Assembly: GCA_023135855.1 (NCBI GenBank)
Contig: JAGLSH010000015.1
Span: forward strand, 1-12,143
Reading direction: 5' to 3'
DNA from: Candidatus Omnitrophota bacterium
GTDB taxonomy: Bacteria > Omnitrophota > Gorgyraeia > Duberdicusellales > 4484-171
Length of the DNA stretch: 12,143 bases
The notes beneath the pieces are model-generated. The model was not told where the DNA came from, did not search any database, and saw nothing but the letters and a program-made list of their open reading frames with translations. Shown one piece after another: positions 6,486-12,143 of the stretch; the first letter of the stretch is position 1, and every line of letters starts with the position of its first letter. Both the position numbers and the translations under genes were made by a program.

Positions 6486-7303
6486 TTATAGAAATATTTG
6501 TATTTATTTTTGGTAGCTGTATTGGTAGTTTTTTAAACGTATGTATCCATCGTTTGCCTAAGAGTAAATCTCTTGCCTTTCCTGGTTCTTTTTGTCCAAA
6601 GTGTAAAAAGCCTATTAAATTTTATGACAATATTCCTATTTTAAGTTATTTATTTTTAAGAGGCCGTTGTAGAAAATGTAGCGAGAAGATATCTCTAAGA
6701 TATCCAATAGTTGAACTTATTACTGCTATATTTTTTCTGGTTTTGTATTTAAAGTTAGGACTTACTCTAGAATTAGCAAAGTTTGTATTTCTTTTCTCGG
6801 TATTAGTGGTGGTTTCATTTATTGATATTGATTATCATGCTATCCCAATATATTTGTGCTTTATAGGGATTACTGGAGGATTGCTTTTTGTTTTATGGCC
6901 AACCTGTGCACTTCTTAAAACTGGAGTTTTTGATCTTAAAGTCTTGCCTCTTTATAAGGCTTTTGCAGGATTACTCTTTGGTTTTGGTTTTACTTACGCT
7001 TTTAAGTTTTTTGGTGATATTGGTCTTGATTTTTATCTTAAATTTCGTAAGCAAGAGTCAATCGAGGGAGAAAAAGAGTCTTTAGGCTTGGGTGATGTTG
7101 ATTTCATGGGAATGGTTGGTGTATTTTTAGGCGTAAAAGCAGTAGTGCTTGTATTTTTTATTGCACCCTTTATAGCTTTACTATATTCTGCATATGCTAT
7201 TTTTTTTAAAAAAACACATCTAATACCTTATTTGCCGTATTTATCTTTAGCAACAGTAATTACATTTTTTTGGGGAAACAAAATACTTAGTTTTGTCATG
7301 TGA
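6482..7303 (+). CDS. pilD: Type IV prepilin peptidase / N-methyltransferase (PilD family, A24)
   Basis: This inner-membrane aspartic protease cleaves the leader of type IV prepilins or type II secretion pseudopilins and methylates the new N terminus. The 273 residues start with a TM segment containing GSCIGSFLNVCIHRLP. A cytoplasmic zinc-type domain follows with two CxxC pairs (C38/C41, C63/C66), then DNIPILSYLFLRGRCRKC and SLRYPIVELITA, all family hallmarks. The catalytic aspartates are D115 (FIDIDYHAIP) and D205 (GLGD). The residue after GLGDV is D where K is common. About seven further hydrophobic segments are visible. The ATG overlaps the aroE stop (ATGA). Its pilin substrates are not in the window. 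Its position between aroE and aroC probably reflects shared transcription, not shared function. Confidence 0.93.
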   Translation: MIIEIFVFIFGSCIGSFLNVCIHRLPKSKSLAFPGSFCPKCKKPIKFYDNIPILSYLFLRGRCRKCSEKISLRYPIVELITAIFFLVLYLKLGLTLELAKFVFLFSVLVVVSFIDIDYHAIPIYLCFIGITGGLLFVLWPTCALLKTGVFDLKVLPLYKAFAGLLFGFGFTYAFKFFGDIGLDFYLKFRKQESIEGEKESLGLGDVDFMGMVGVFLGVKAVVLVFFIAPFIALLYSAYAIFFKKTHLIPYLPYLSLATVITFFWGNKILSFVM

Positions 7304-7451
7304 GGACATAATTTATGGAGTATAAACGAACATAAATTATTTGTCCGAACTGTTCCAGCACTTACTTGTAGTTTGGTTAAGTCTAAATAAGTGTTGGGAT
7401 AATCTGCATCTATCACCTATGTTCACTTCATTCCATAAGTGATGTGCACAT
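7298..7451. repeat. Long imperfect palindrome resolving into three hairpins in the pilD-aroC spacer
   Basis: Three local hairpins are visible. H1 pairs 7304-7317 with 7331-7346, 14 bp with a 2-base bulge. H2 pairs 7355-7364 with 7388-7397, 10 bp with one G-T. H3 pairs 7412-7421 with 7434-7443, 9 of 10. H1 and H3 are also inverted copies of each other: 7306-7319 matches the reverse complement of 7432-7445 at 12 of 14 bases, and 7331-7367 matches the reverse complement of 7385-7421 at 24 of 37 with no gap. The whole spacer is therefore one palindrome centred near 7376. No T tract follows, so it is not a classic terminator. A TG-extended GATAAT (7398-7403) next to H2 could be a promoter for aroC. 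It may be a decayed MITE or a structured leader. Confidence 0.65.
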
Positions 7452-7465
7452 TATAGGAGGATAAA

Positions 7466-8614
7466 ATGAGAGTTTTAACTGCTGGTGAATCTCATGGGGA
7501 ATATATTACTACTATCCTAGAAGGCTTTCCTAAGGGGGTTAGTATTGATGAGAAATTTATTAATCAAGAATTAAGAAAAAGGATGTCTGGTTTTGGTCGA
7601 GGAAAACGGATGTCTATAGAAAGCGATAAGGTTAATATTGTTTCTGGCTTACGCAATAAAATAACTTTAGGTAGTCCGATAGCAATGTTAGTTAAGAATA
7701 AAGATAATAAGATATTTACTCAGAAAAAAGATAGTTTACCTATTCTTTCTGTGCCTAGGCCTTCACATGCTGATTTGGCTGGAGCAATGAAATATCAGGA
7801 AACAGATATAAGAAATATACTTGAGCGGTCTTCAGCAAGAGAAACAGTGGCTAGAGTTTGTGCTGGAGCGATATGTAAACAATTTCTTCTGAATTTTGGA
7901 ATAAAAGTTGCTAGTTTTACTTTAGGCGTAGGAGGAGTTTCTTCTGATAAATGCCCTAAAAATATAAATGATATTATTAATCAAACTAAGATTTCAAAAT
8001 TAAATTGCATAGACAAGAGCAAAGAAAAATTAATGACTAAAGAAATTGAATCTGCTGCTGTTGCTGGAGATACTTTAGGAGGGGTAATTGAACTTTGGAT
8101 AGATGGTGTTTTACCGGGATTAGGGAGTTGCATGCAATATGATAAGCGCTTAGATGCTAAGCTTGCTTCTTGTCTGATGGGTATTCCAGCAGTTAAAGGA
8201 GTTGAGGTAGGCTTAGGATTTGATTATGCAAGAGTAAAGGGTTCCGATTCCCATGACCCAATATATTACAAAGAAGGTAAGGGTTTTATTAGAAAGACCA
8301 ATAATTCTGGTGGCATTGAGGGAGGCATGTCTACAGGGTCACCGATTGTATTAAAGCTAGCCATGAAGCCAATTGCTACATTAGCAAAACCGCTTGATTC
8401 AGTAAATATACTTAATAAGAAAGCTGCTAAGGCACCAGTTGTACGGTCAGATATTTGCGCTATAGTTGCCTGTGCTTTTATTGCTGAGAGTATGTCGGCA
8501 ATTGCAATAACAGAGAGTTTTTTAGAGAAGTTTGGGTCGGATACTTTAAGAGAAATAAGCTCTAACTATAGTAATTATTTAAAAACTCTTAAATCTTTTT
8601 CTAAAAAATCTTAA
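7466..8614 (+). CDS. aroC: Chorismate synthase
   Basis: It converts 5-enolpyruvylshikimate-3-phosphate to chorismate, needing reduced FMN without net redox change. The 382 residues are typical in length. Family signatures are clear: GESHG at 7-11 with catalytic H10, GFGRGKRM around 43-49, RPSHADLAGAMKY with the second catalytic H101, RSSARETVAR at 121-130, GGIEGGMSTG, and the C-terminal RSDICAIVACAFIAESMSAIAITESFLEKFG. RPSHADL replaces the more usual RPGHADL. A strong AGGAGG (7455-7460) lies 5 bases before the ATG. Bases 7416-7420 (CCTAT) could pair with 7453-7457, touching this ribosome site. It is separated from aroE by the prepilin peptidase gene and the palindromic spacer, so it may be transcribed on its own. 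Confidence 0.95.
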   Translation: MRVLTAGESHGEYITTILEGFPKGVSIDEKFINQELRKRMSGFGRGKRMSIESDKVNIVSGLRNKITLGSPIAMLVKNKDNKIFTQKKDSLPILSVPRPSHADLAGAMKYQETDIRNILERSSARETVARVCAGAICKQFLLNFGIKVASFTLGVGGVSSDKCPKNINDIINQTKISKLNCIDKSKEKLMTKEIESAAVAGDTLGGVIELWIDGVLPGLGSCMQYDKRLDAKLASCLMGIPAVKGVEVGLGFDYARVKGSDSHDPIYYKEGKGFIRKTNNSGGIEGGMSTGSPIVLKLAMKPIATLAKPLDSVNILNKKAAKAPVVRSDICAIVACAFIAESMSAIAITESFLEKFGSDTLREISSNYSNYLKTLKSFSKKS

Positions 8615-8673
8615 ATTAATTAATGATCGTAAAGAATATCTTTATTTTAAATATTACAATATAAGGAGGATAA

Positions 8674-8829
8674 ATGTTTGATTTAGGTAAATTAGGTGAT
8701 TTATCAAAGATGGCATCTCAGGCAAAACAAATTCAAGAAAAGCAAGATCGTTCTCAGCGTGAGCAGATGGATATTTTGAAAAAAATATCAAATCAACTTG
8801 ATGAAGTTATATCTTTACTTAAAAAGTAA
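8674..8829 (+). CDS. 51-residue coiled-coil protein with YbaB-like N terminus
   Basis: This short ORF has a strong Shine-Dalgarno (AAGGAGG, 8663-8669) 4 bases before its ATG and ends with TAA at 8827-8829. The protein starts MFDLGKLGDLSKMASQAKQI and continues as a highly charged helix rich in Q, E, K and D, ending in DILKKISNQLDEVISLLKK with heptad-like hydrophobic spacing. The start is reminiscent of the N-terminal helix of the YbaB/EbfC nucleoid-associated family, but the rest of that domain is absent. No TM segment or signal is seen. It lies 59 bases after aroC and 16 bases before the TraB-family gene. The ribosome site and coding-like composition support a real small protein; the function is unknown. 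It would be missed by a 60-codon cut-off. Confidence 0.7.
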   Translation: MFDLGKLGDLSKMASQAKQIQEKQDRSQREQMDILKKISNQLDEVISLLKK

Positions 8830-8845
8830 ATTTAATAATAAAATT

Positions 8846-9907
8846 ATGAAAAAATTCTTTTTAGTATTTTTATTAGTTTCCGCCTTAGGATTAACTGCAA
8901 GGGCAGATACTGTTTATTTAAAAAACGGTAAAAGTGTTAGTGGTAATATTACAGAAAGAAATAATGATTATATTAAATTGGATTTTGGAGATGTCTCTAT
9001 AACTTATTGGATTGATGAAATAGAGACTATTCAGCAAGAGGGCACTGAATCCTTAGAAGAGGCAGTAACTATTTCTAGCCGCAAGCCTTCTACAAGAGAA
9101 GGTAATGTTTTTCTATGGAAGGCTAAATCAGAGAAAAACATTGTATATATCCTTGGTTCAATACATCTTGCCCGACCGTCACTTTATCCTTTAGATAAGA
9201 GAATAGAGGATGCTTTTAGTAATTCAAATACTCTAGTTGTTGAAGTTAATTTAGAAGATTTTGACCAAGCTCTGCTACAACAGATGTTTATAGAAAGGGG
9301 CATGTATTCGGATGGTAGTACTATAAGGGACCATTTGTCTGAGGAAACTTTTAAACTTGTGGTAGATAAAATGGGAAATCTTGGCCTAGGTTTTGCTCAG
9401 ATGGTTATTTTTAAGCCTTGGTTTTTAAGTATAACTTTAGCAACTACAGAACTCCTAAGATTAGGGTTTGATCCAGAATACGGTATAGATAAACATTTTT
9501 TAAAGAAAGCAAAAAATAAGAAAATATTGGAGTTAGAGAGTTTAGAGTATCAACTCAATCTTTTCGATGGTTTTTCCGATGAGCAACAGGATTTGCTTTT
9601 ATTTTCTACCTTGTTAGATTTAAGCGTTATGGAGAAAGATATGGATGGTATGGTTAAGGCTTGGGTAAATGGTAATGCCGCTAAATTAGAAGAAATATTA
9701 ATGCAAGGATTAGATGAGCATCCAGAGATATTGCCGATTGTTAATAAAATATTTTATGAACGTAATGAGAATATGACTGTAAAGATAGAAAACTATCTGG
9801 ACACCAATGATACTTATTTTGTTGTCGTTGGAGCGGGGCATTTAGTTGGGGAAAAAGGTATTATCCAATTATTAAATAAAAAAGGATATTCCGTACAACA
9901 ATTGTAA
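8846..9907 (+). CDS. Secreted TraB/GumN-family protein with an N-terminal small beta domain
   Basis: I chose ATG 8846 (353 residues). The open frame reaches back to a TTG at 8798, but that lies inside the small upstream gene, while 8846 begins a textbook Sec signal peptide (MKKFFLVFLLVSALGLTARA, probable cleavage before D21). Residues 21-63 form a small beta module (TVYLKNGKSVSGNITERN, DYIKLDFG) that resembles SH3-like modules at the N termini of other exported proteins. From about 86 the TraB/GumN domain follows: GSIHL at 104-108 near its start, YGIDKHFLKKA in the middle, and GAGHLVGEKGIIQLL from 329. The paired GSIH and GxGH histidines are the putative metal site shared with TIKI-type metalloproteases. 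The product is probably periplasmic. The substrate is unknown. No Shine-Dalgarno is visible. Confidence 0.85.
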   Translation: MKKFFLVFLLVSALGLTARADTVYLKNGKSVSGNITERNNDYIKLDFGDVSITYWIDEIETIQQEGTESLEEAVTISSRKPSTREGNVFLWKAKSEKNIVYILGSIHLARPSLYPLDKRIEDAFSNSNTLVVEVNLEDFDQALLQQMFIERGMYSDGSTIRDHLSEETFKLVVDKMGNLGLGFAQMVIFKPWFLSITLATTELLRLGFDPEYGIDKHFLKKAKNKKILELESLEYQLNLFDGFSDEQQDLLLFSTLLDLSVMEKDMDGMVKAWVNGNAAKLEEILMQGLDEHPEILPIVNKIFYERNENMTVKIENYLDTNDTYFVVVGAGHLVGEKGIIQLLNKKGYSVQQL

Positions 9908-9943
9908 TTTAGTAGAGCAGGGATATTAAAGCAAAGGAATCAA

Positions 9944-10210
9944 ATGGTACAAAAAATAGCACTAATAGCATCAATAATTTTACCTTTTTGGAACATACCT
10001 TTAATTGTTAGGGTAATCAAGAGAAAGTCATCTCGGGATATTAGCATGTATTGGGCAGTAGGAGTGTGGATTTGTTTTGTTTTTATGGCTCCGGCTGGTT
10101 TTGTTTCAAAAGATTTGGTTTGGCGAACATTTAATATCGTAAATTTTATTTTCTTTACTATAGTGCTTATTATTGTACTTATCTATAGAAAAGAAAGACC
10201 TAAGGGTTAG
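9944..10210 (+). CDS. Three-TM PQ-loop / SemiSWEET-like membrane protein
   Basis: The 88 residues contain three hydrophobic segments (about 5-24, 36-53 and 62-82), the size and topology of bacterial SemiSWEETs, which transport sugars as dimers of triple-helix bundles. The first segment and loop read LPFWNIPLIVRVIKRKSSRDISMYW. This follows the PQ-loop pattern of a proline in helix 1, then R-x3-K-x-KS and a D-I-S entry to helix 2. The canonical PQ is replaced by IP, so the transport role and substrate are uncertain. The short RKERPKG tail suggests a cytoplasmic C terminus. AAAGGA (9933-9938) sits 5 bases before the ATG. It lies 36 bases after the TraB-family gene, probably in one transcript. 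Confidence 0.65.
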   Translation: MVQKIALIASIILPFWNIPLIVRVIKRKSSRDISMYWAVGVWICFVFMAPAGFVSKDLVWRTFNIVNFIFFTIVLIIVLIYRKERPKG

Positions 10211-10222
10211 AAAAAAAAGTAA

Positions 10223-10636
10223 ATGAAGAAGATATTTGTTATTTTTCTTATTTGTTTTATAGGATGTTCACCTCTTGAGTTTAGCAGGCTTATGGGGGCA
10301 GGAACTGAGCGTTTCAAAGAAGCTGGCAAGACATATACTAAAGTTTGTGATTTAGATTTATTTTCTTGCTATAGAAGGATATCCCTAGAATTAAAGGATA
10401 TGGGAGTTTCTTTTTATCGGGGAAGCAAAAGAGAAGATTTTATTATAATTTATAATTTCACTAAAGTATTTCTTCAATGCAGCGCTTCAACCGAGGTAGC
10501 AATATTTTTTACAGAATCTGAAAAGATTAAGACCAAAGTAGAAGTTGCCTCTCTTAATTATCCACTGGCTGAGTTTGTATCATTAAAGATTTTTGAGTGC
10601 TTAGAAAATGAAGAAAAAGACTACACTAAGCAATAG
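10223..10636 (+). CDS. Small putative lipoprotein of unknown function
   Basis: The 137 residues begin with a type II signal peptide, MKKIFVIFLICFIGC, with the lipobox cysteine at C15. Ser at +2 would favour outer-membrane sorting under the enterobacterial rule. The mature part (about 40-128) looks like one compact alpha/beta domain: VCDLDLFSCYRRISLELKDMGVSFYR, a strand pair around DFIIIYNFTKVF, then TEVAIFFTES and a KTKVEVASLNYPLAEFVSLKIFECLE segment. Two non-lipobox cysteines (C42 and C49) flank DLDLFS and could form a disulfide. I do not recognise a named family. It lies 12 bases after the PQ-loop gene and 12 before the next. No Shine-Dalgarno is visible, only an A-rich leader. Confidence 0.72.
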   Translation: MKKIFVIFLICFIGCSPLEFSRLMGAGTERFKEAGKTYTKVCDLDLFSCYRRISLELKDMGVSFYRGSKREDFIIIYNFTKVFLQCSASTEVAIFFTESEKIKTKVEVASLNYPLAEFVSLKIFECLENEEKDYTKQ

Positions 10637-10648
10637 GAAAGGTGAATT

Positions 10649-10870
10649 TTGAGTAAAAAATGGGTTAATATCTACACTATCTTTGATGACTTAGAAGGAC
10701 CACAGTTAGAAGCAATGTTAAAAGAAAATAATATTCCAGTGGAGGTTCTCTATCATCAAGCGACTTCAGTTTATTCAATTTTTCAGCCGTCAATTGGTAA
10801 GGGAGAGATAAGGGTTAGAGAGGATTACGTTGAAGAAGCTATGAGATTAATTACTGAATTTAAAAAGTGA
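10649..10870 (+). CDS. DUF2007-like small protein with a TTG start
   Basis: The 73 residues (SKKWVNIYTIFDDLEGPQLE, then MLKENNIPVEVLY) fit the small alpha/beta pattern of DUF2007, often annotated as putative prokaryotic signal-transducing protein: an opening strand, a helix that selects one polypeptide of a pair by an E-x-x-x-L-x-x-x-N-I-P pattern, then GEIRVREDYVEEAMRLITEF. The start is TTG at 10649. No ATG or GTG lies in frame upstream of the conserved region, and AGGAAAGG at 10635-10642 supplies a good Shine-Dalgarno. It has no signal peptide or TM, so it is cytoplasmic. It follows the lipoprotein stop by 12 bases. The biochemical role of the family is not established, and the family match is by pattern memory. 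Confidence 0.72.
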   Translation: MSKKWVNIYTIFDDLEGPQLEAMLKENNIPVEVLYHQATSVYSIFQPSIGKGEIRVREDYVEEAMRLITEFKK

Positions 10871-10901
10871 ATAGCAGTTTTAAGAATATGATTTTGATAT
10901 T

Positions 10902-12014
10902 ATGGATAGAATTAAAATTGTCGTTGTTGGTGCAGGAGTTATTGGTTTAGCTGTAGCTTGTGAACTTTCCAAAAAACATAAAGATATCCTGGTAATTGAA
11001 AAAAATCCTTCCTTTGGCCAGGAAACAAGTTCAAGAAATAGTGAAGTGATCCATGCCGGAATCTATTACCCAAAGGATTCCTTAAAGGCAAACACCTGTC
11101 TTTTAGGTAAGAAGCTTCTTTATGAGTATTGTCAGAAGAATAACATTGGATATAGGAAAACCGGCAAACTTATTGCTATAACTAATGACAATGAAAGAGA
11201 GCCCTTAGAAAGACTTCTTAAGAATGGTTTGGAAAATGGAGTAGAGGATTTAAAAATTATCTCTAAGGAAGAAATAAAAAAGATTGAGCCTAATATAGGC
11301 GCCCAAGCTGCTATAAGTTCACCTTCTACTGGGATCATTGATTCCCATAGTTTAATGAAAAGTTTACTTTCAGAGTTTAAGAGTAGAGATGGCCAAGTAG
11401 CTTATAATGCAGAAGTTGTTGGGATAGATAAGATTAGCGCTGGTTTTAAAGTTTCAGTAGAGGATATTGATGGGTTGCTTAACTTTTCTTCTCTGATAGT
11501 TGTTAATGCCTCAGGTCTTAATTCCGATAAAGCATCAGAGATGGTTGGAATAAGAAAAGATGAATGTAGAATAAAGTATTGTAAAGGAGATTATTTTAGA
11601 GTACATAACAATAAAGCAAAGCTTATCAGTAGGTTAATATACCCTCTTCCAAAAACAGAAGCTTTAGGTGTGCACGCTACTCTAGATTTAGGCCAAGGTT
11701 TGCGTCTAGGTCCTGATGATGAATATGTAGATAAGATTTATTATGATATTGATGAATCTAAGAAAGAATCTTTTTATGAAAATATCAAAGCCCTTCTTCC
11801 TTTCATTAAGCTTGAAGATTTAGGGTCAGATACTTCAGGAATAAGACCAAAACTTCAAGGCCCCGGTCAAGACTTTAGGGATTTTGTTATAGAGGATGAG
11901 TCGCATAATGGTTTTGATGGCTTTATAAACCTTATTGGTATTGAATCTCCCGGTTTGACAGCTTCTCTTGCTATTGCCAAAGAAGTAGAAAAAATAGTTA
12001 AAATAAGCTTGTAA
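10902..12014 (+). CDS. lhgO: FAD-dependent oxidoreductase, L-2-hydroxyglutarate dehydrogenase (LhgO)-like
   Basis: The 370 residues belong to the DAO-type flavoprotein superfamily. The N terminus has the dinucleotide motif GAGVIG (10-15), with acidic E33 at the end of the second strand for the FAD ribose. ETSSRNSEVIHAGIYYPKDS (41-60) is highly characteristic of LhgO-like proteins. Further marks are SSPSTGIIDSHSLMKSLLSE, VVNASGLNSDKASEMVG, the substrate-side YPLPKTEALGVHATLDLGQG, and the C-terminal GIRPKLQGPGQDFRDFVIED with LIGIESPGLTASLAIAKEV. LhgO oxidises L-2-hydroxyglutarate to 2-oxoglutarate and passes electrons to the quinone pool. Related members act on glycerol-3-phosphate or other 2-hydroxy acids, so the substrate is inferred. 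It starts 31 bases after the DUF2007-like gene without a visible Shine-Dalgarno. Confidence 0.88.
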   Translation: MDRIKIVVVGAGVIGLAVACELSKKHKDILVIEKNPSFGQETSSRNSEVIHAGIYYPKDSLKANTCLLGKKLLYEYCQKNNIGYRKTGKLIAITNDNEREPLERLLKNGLENGVEDLKIISKEEIKKIEPNIGAQAAISSPSTGIIDSHSLMKSLLSEFKSRDGQVAYNAEVVGIDKISAGFKVSVEDIDGLLNFSSLIVVNASGLNSDKASEMVGIRKDECRIKYCKGDYFRVHNNKAKLISRLIYPLPKTEALGVHATLDLGQGLRLGPDDEYVDKIYYDIDESKKESFYENIKALLPFIKLEDLGSDTSGIRPKLQGPGQDFRDFVIEDESHNGFDGFINLIGIESPGLTASLAIAKEVEKIVKISL

Positions 12015-12087
12015 ATATTAGAAAAGTCATTGTAACTACATATTTAGAAGACTGTAATCATAAGTGCGACAGTTAAGGGATAAAAAA

Positions 12088-12143
12088 ATGCCCCATAGCT
12101 CTCAAAATCTGTTCTTTTGCAAGAAATGGTTGAGATCTGATCT
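12088..12143 (+). CDS. Possible start of a further gene, cut by the window edge
   Basis: An ATG at 12088 is preceded by AAGGGA (12075-12080) at a 7-base distance, and the frame stays open to the window end, giving MPHSSQNLFFCKKWLRSD. I do not recognise it. The open stretch is too short to prove coding, and minus-strand frames are also open through the edge, so a gene end on the other strand cannot be excluded. The 73-base spacer before it (12015-12087) holds only a weak ACTGT/ACAGT inverted pair and no clear terminator. Confidence 0.3.
   Translation, partial: MPHSSQNLFFCKKWLRSD

Noticed and set aside
7304..7346. Intrinsic terminator for the leuA-pilD unit
   Set aside because: The hairpin is strong in length but AT-rich and is followed by CGAACTGTTCC, not a T tract.
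7228..7416. Minus-strand ORF across the end of pilD and the spacer
   Set aside because: It has no ribosome site, crosses the palindrome and shows no recognisable protein; it is a shadow of the AT-rich sequence.
7304..7465. FMN or other known riboswitch upstream of aroC
   Set aside because: None of the conserved core blocks of the FMN riboswitch or other common classes is visible; the structure is a simple palindrome.
8798..8845. Upstream TTG start for the TraB-family gene
   Set aside because: It lies within the small 8674-8829 gene and would put a charged segment before a perfect signal peptide; ATG 8846 is the better start.
12015..12143. Terminator after the LhgO-like gene, or a minus-strand gene end at the right edge
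   Set aside because: Only a 5-bp ACTGT/ACAGT pair with no T tract is present, and the minus-strand frames are too short to distinguish from chance.

Overview
The window comes from an AT-rich bacterial chromosome whose genes all lie on the + strand. It is dominated by branched-chain amino acid and shikimate/chorismate biosynthesis. Gram-negative envelope traits are visible: a lipoprotein signal, a Sec signal peptide and a type IV prepilin peptidase. I see no phage, transposase, CRISPR, rRNA or tRNA. The gene mix and protein style resemble uncultured anaerobic lineages such as Omnitrophota, but that is an impression from the sequence, not a database result.

Layout. (1) 1-306: the last 22 codons of an alpha-isopropylmalate/citramalate-synthase-like gene, a weak terminator, then a good promoter and a long structured leader. 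(2) 307-3630: ilvB, ilvN and ilvC, acetohydroxyacid synthase large and small subunits and ketol-acid reductoisomerase. ilvN is bracketed by period-7 AT-rich repeats in opposite orientations. (3) 3644-7303: a tightly packed run of leuA, an unknown membrane-anchored protein, aroE and a prepilin peptidase, with 4-nt overlaps or gaps of a few bases. (4) 7304-7465: a gene-free 162-nt spacer that is almost entirely one imperfect palindrome resolving into three hairpins. (5) 7466-8614: aroC. (6) 8674-12014: a 51-residue coiled-coil ORF, a secreted TraB/GumN-family protein, a three-TM PQ-loop (SemiSWEET-like) protein, a lipoprotein, a DUF2007-like protein and an FAD-dependent LhgO-like oxidoreductase. 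(7) 12015-12143: a short tail with the possible start of another gene.

How it works together. IlvBN makes acetolactate or acetohydroxybutyrate, IlvC isomerises and reduces it, and LeuA diverts ketoisovalerate to leucine. The upstream fragment would supply 2-ketobutyrate or act in leucine synthesis. AroE and AroC are the shikimate dehydrogenase and last steps to chorismate; ilvD, leuBCD and the other aro genes are not in the window. IlvC and AroE both lack the basic residues that normally hold the 2'-phosphate of NADPH and carry acidic residues there instead, so both may prefer NADH.

The window is mostly ordinary metabolism. The parts most worth a second look are non-coding: the mirror-symmetric hairpin element before aroC, the heptad repeats around ilvN, and the compact three-way-junction motif before ilvB. 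I found no convincing new multi-gene system.
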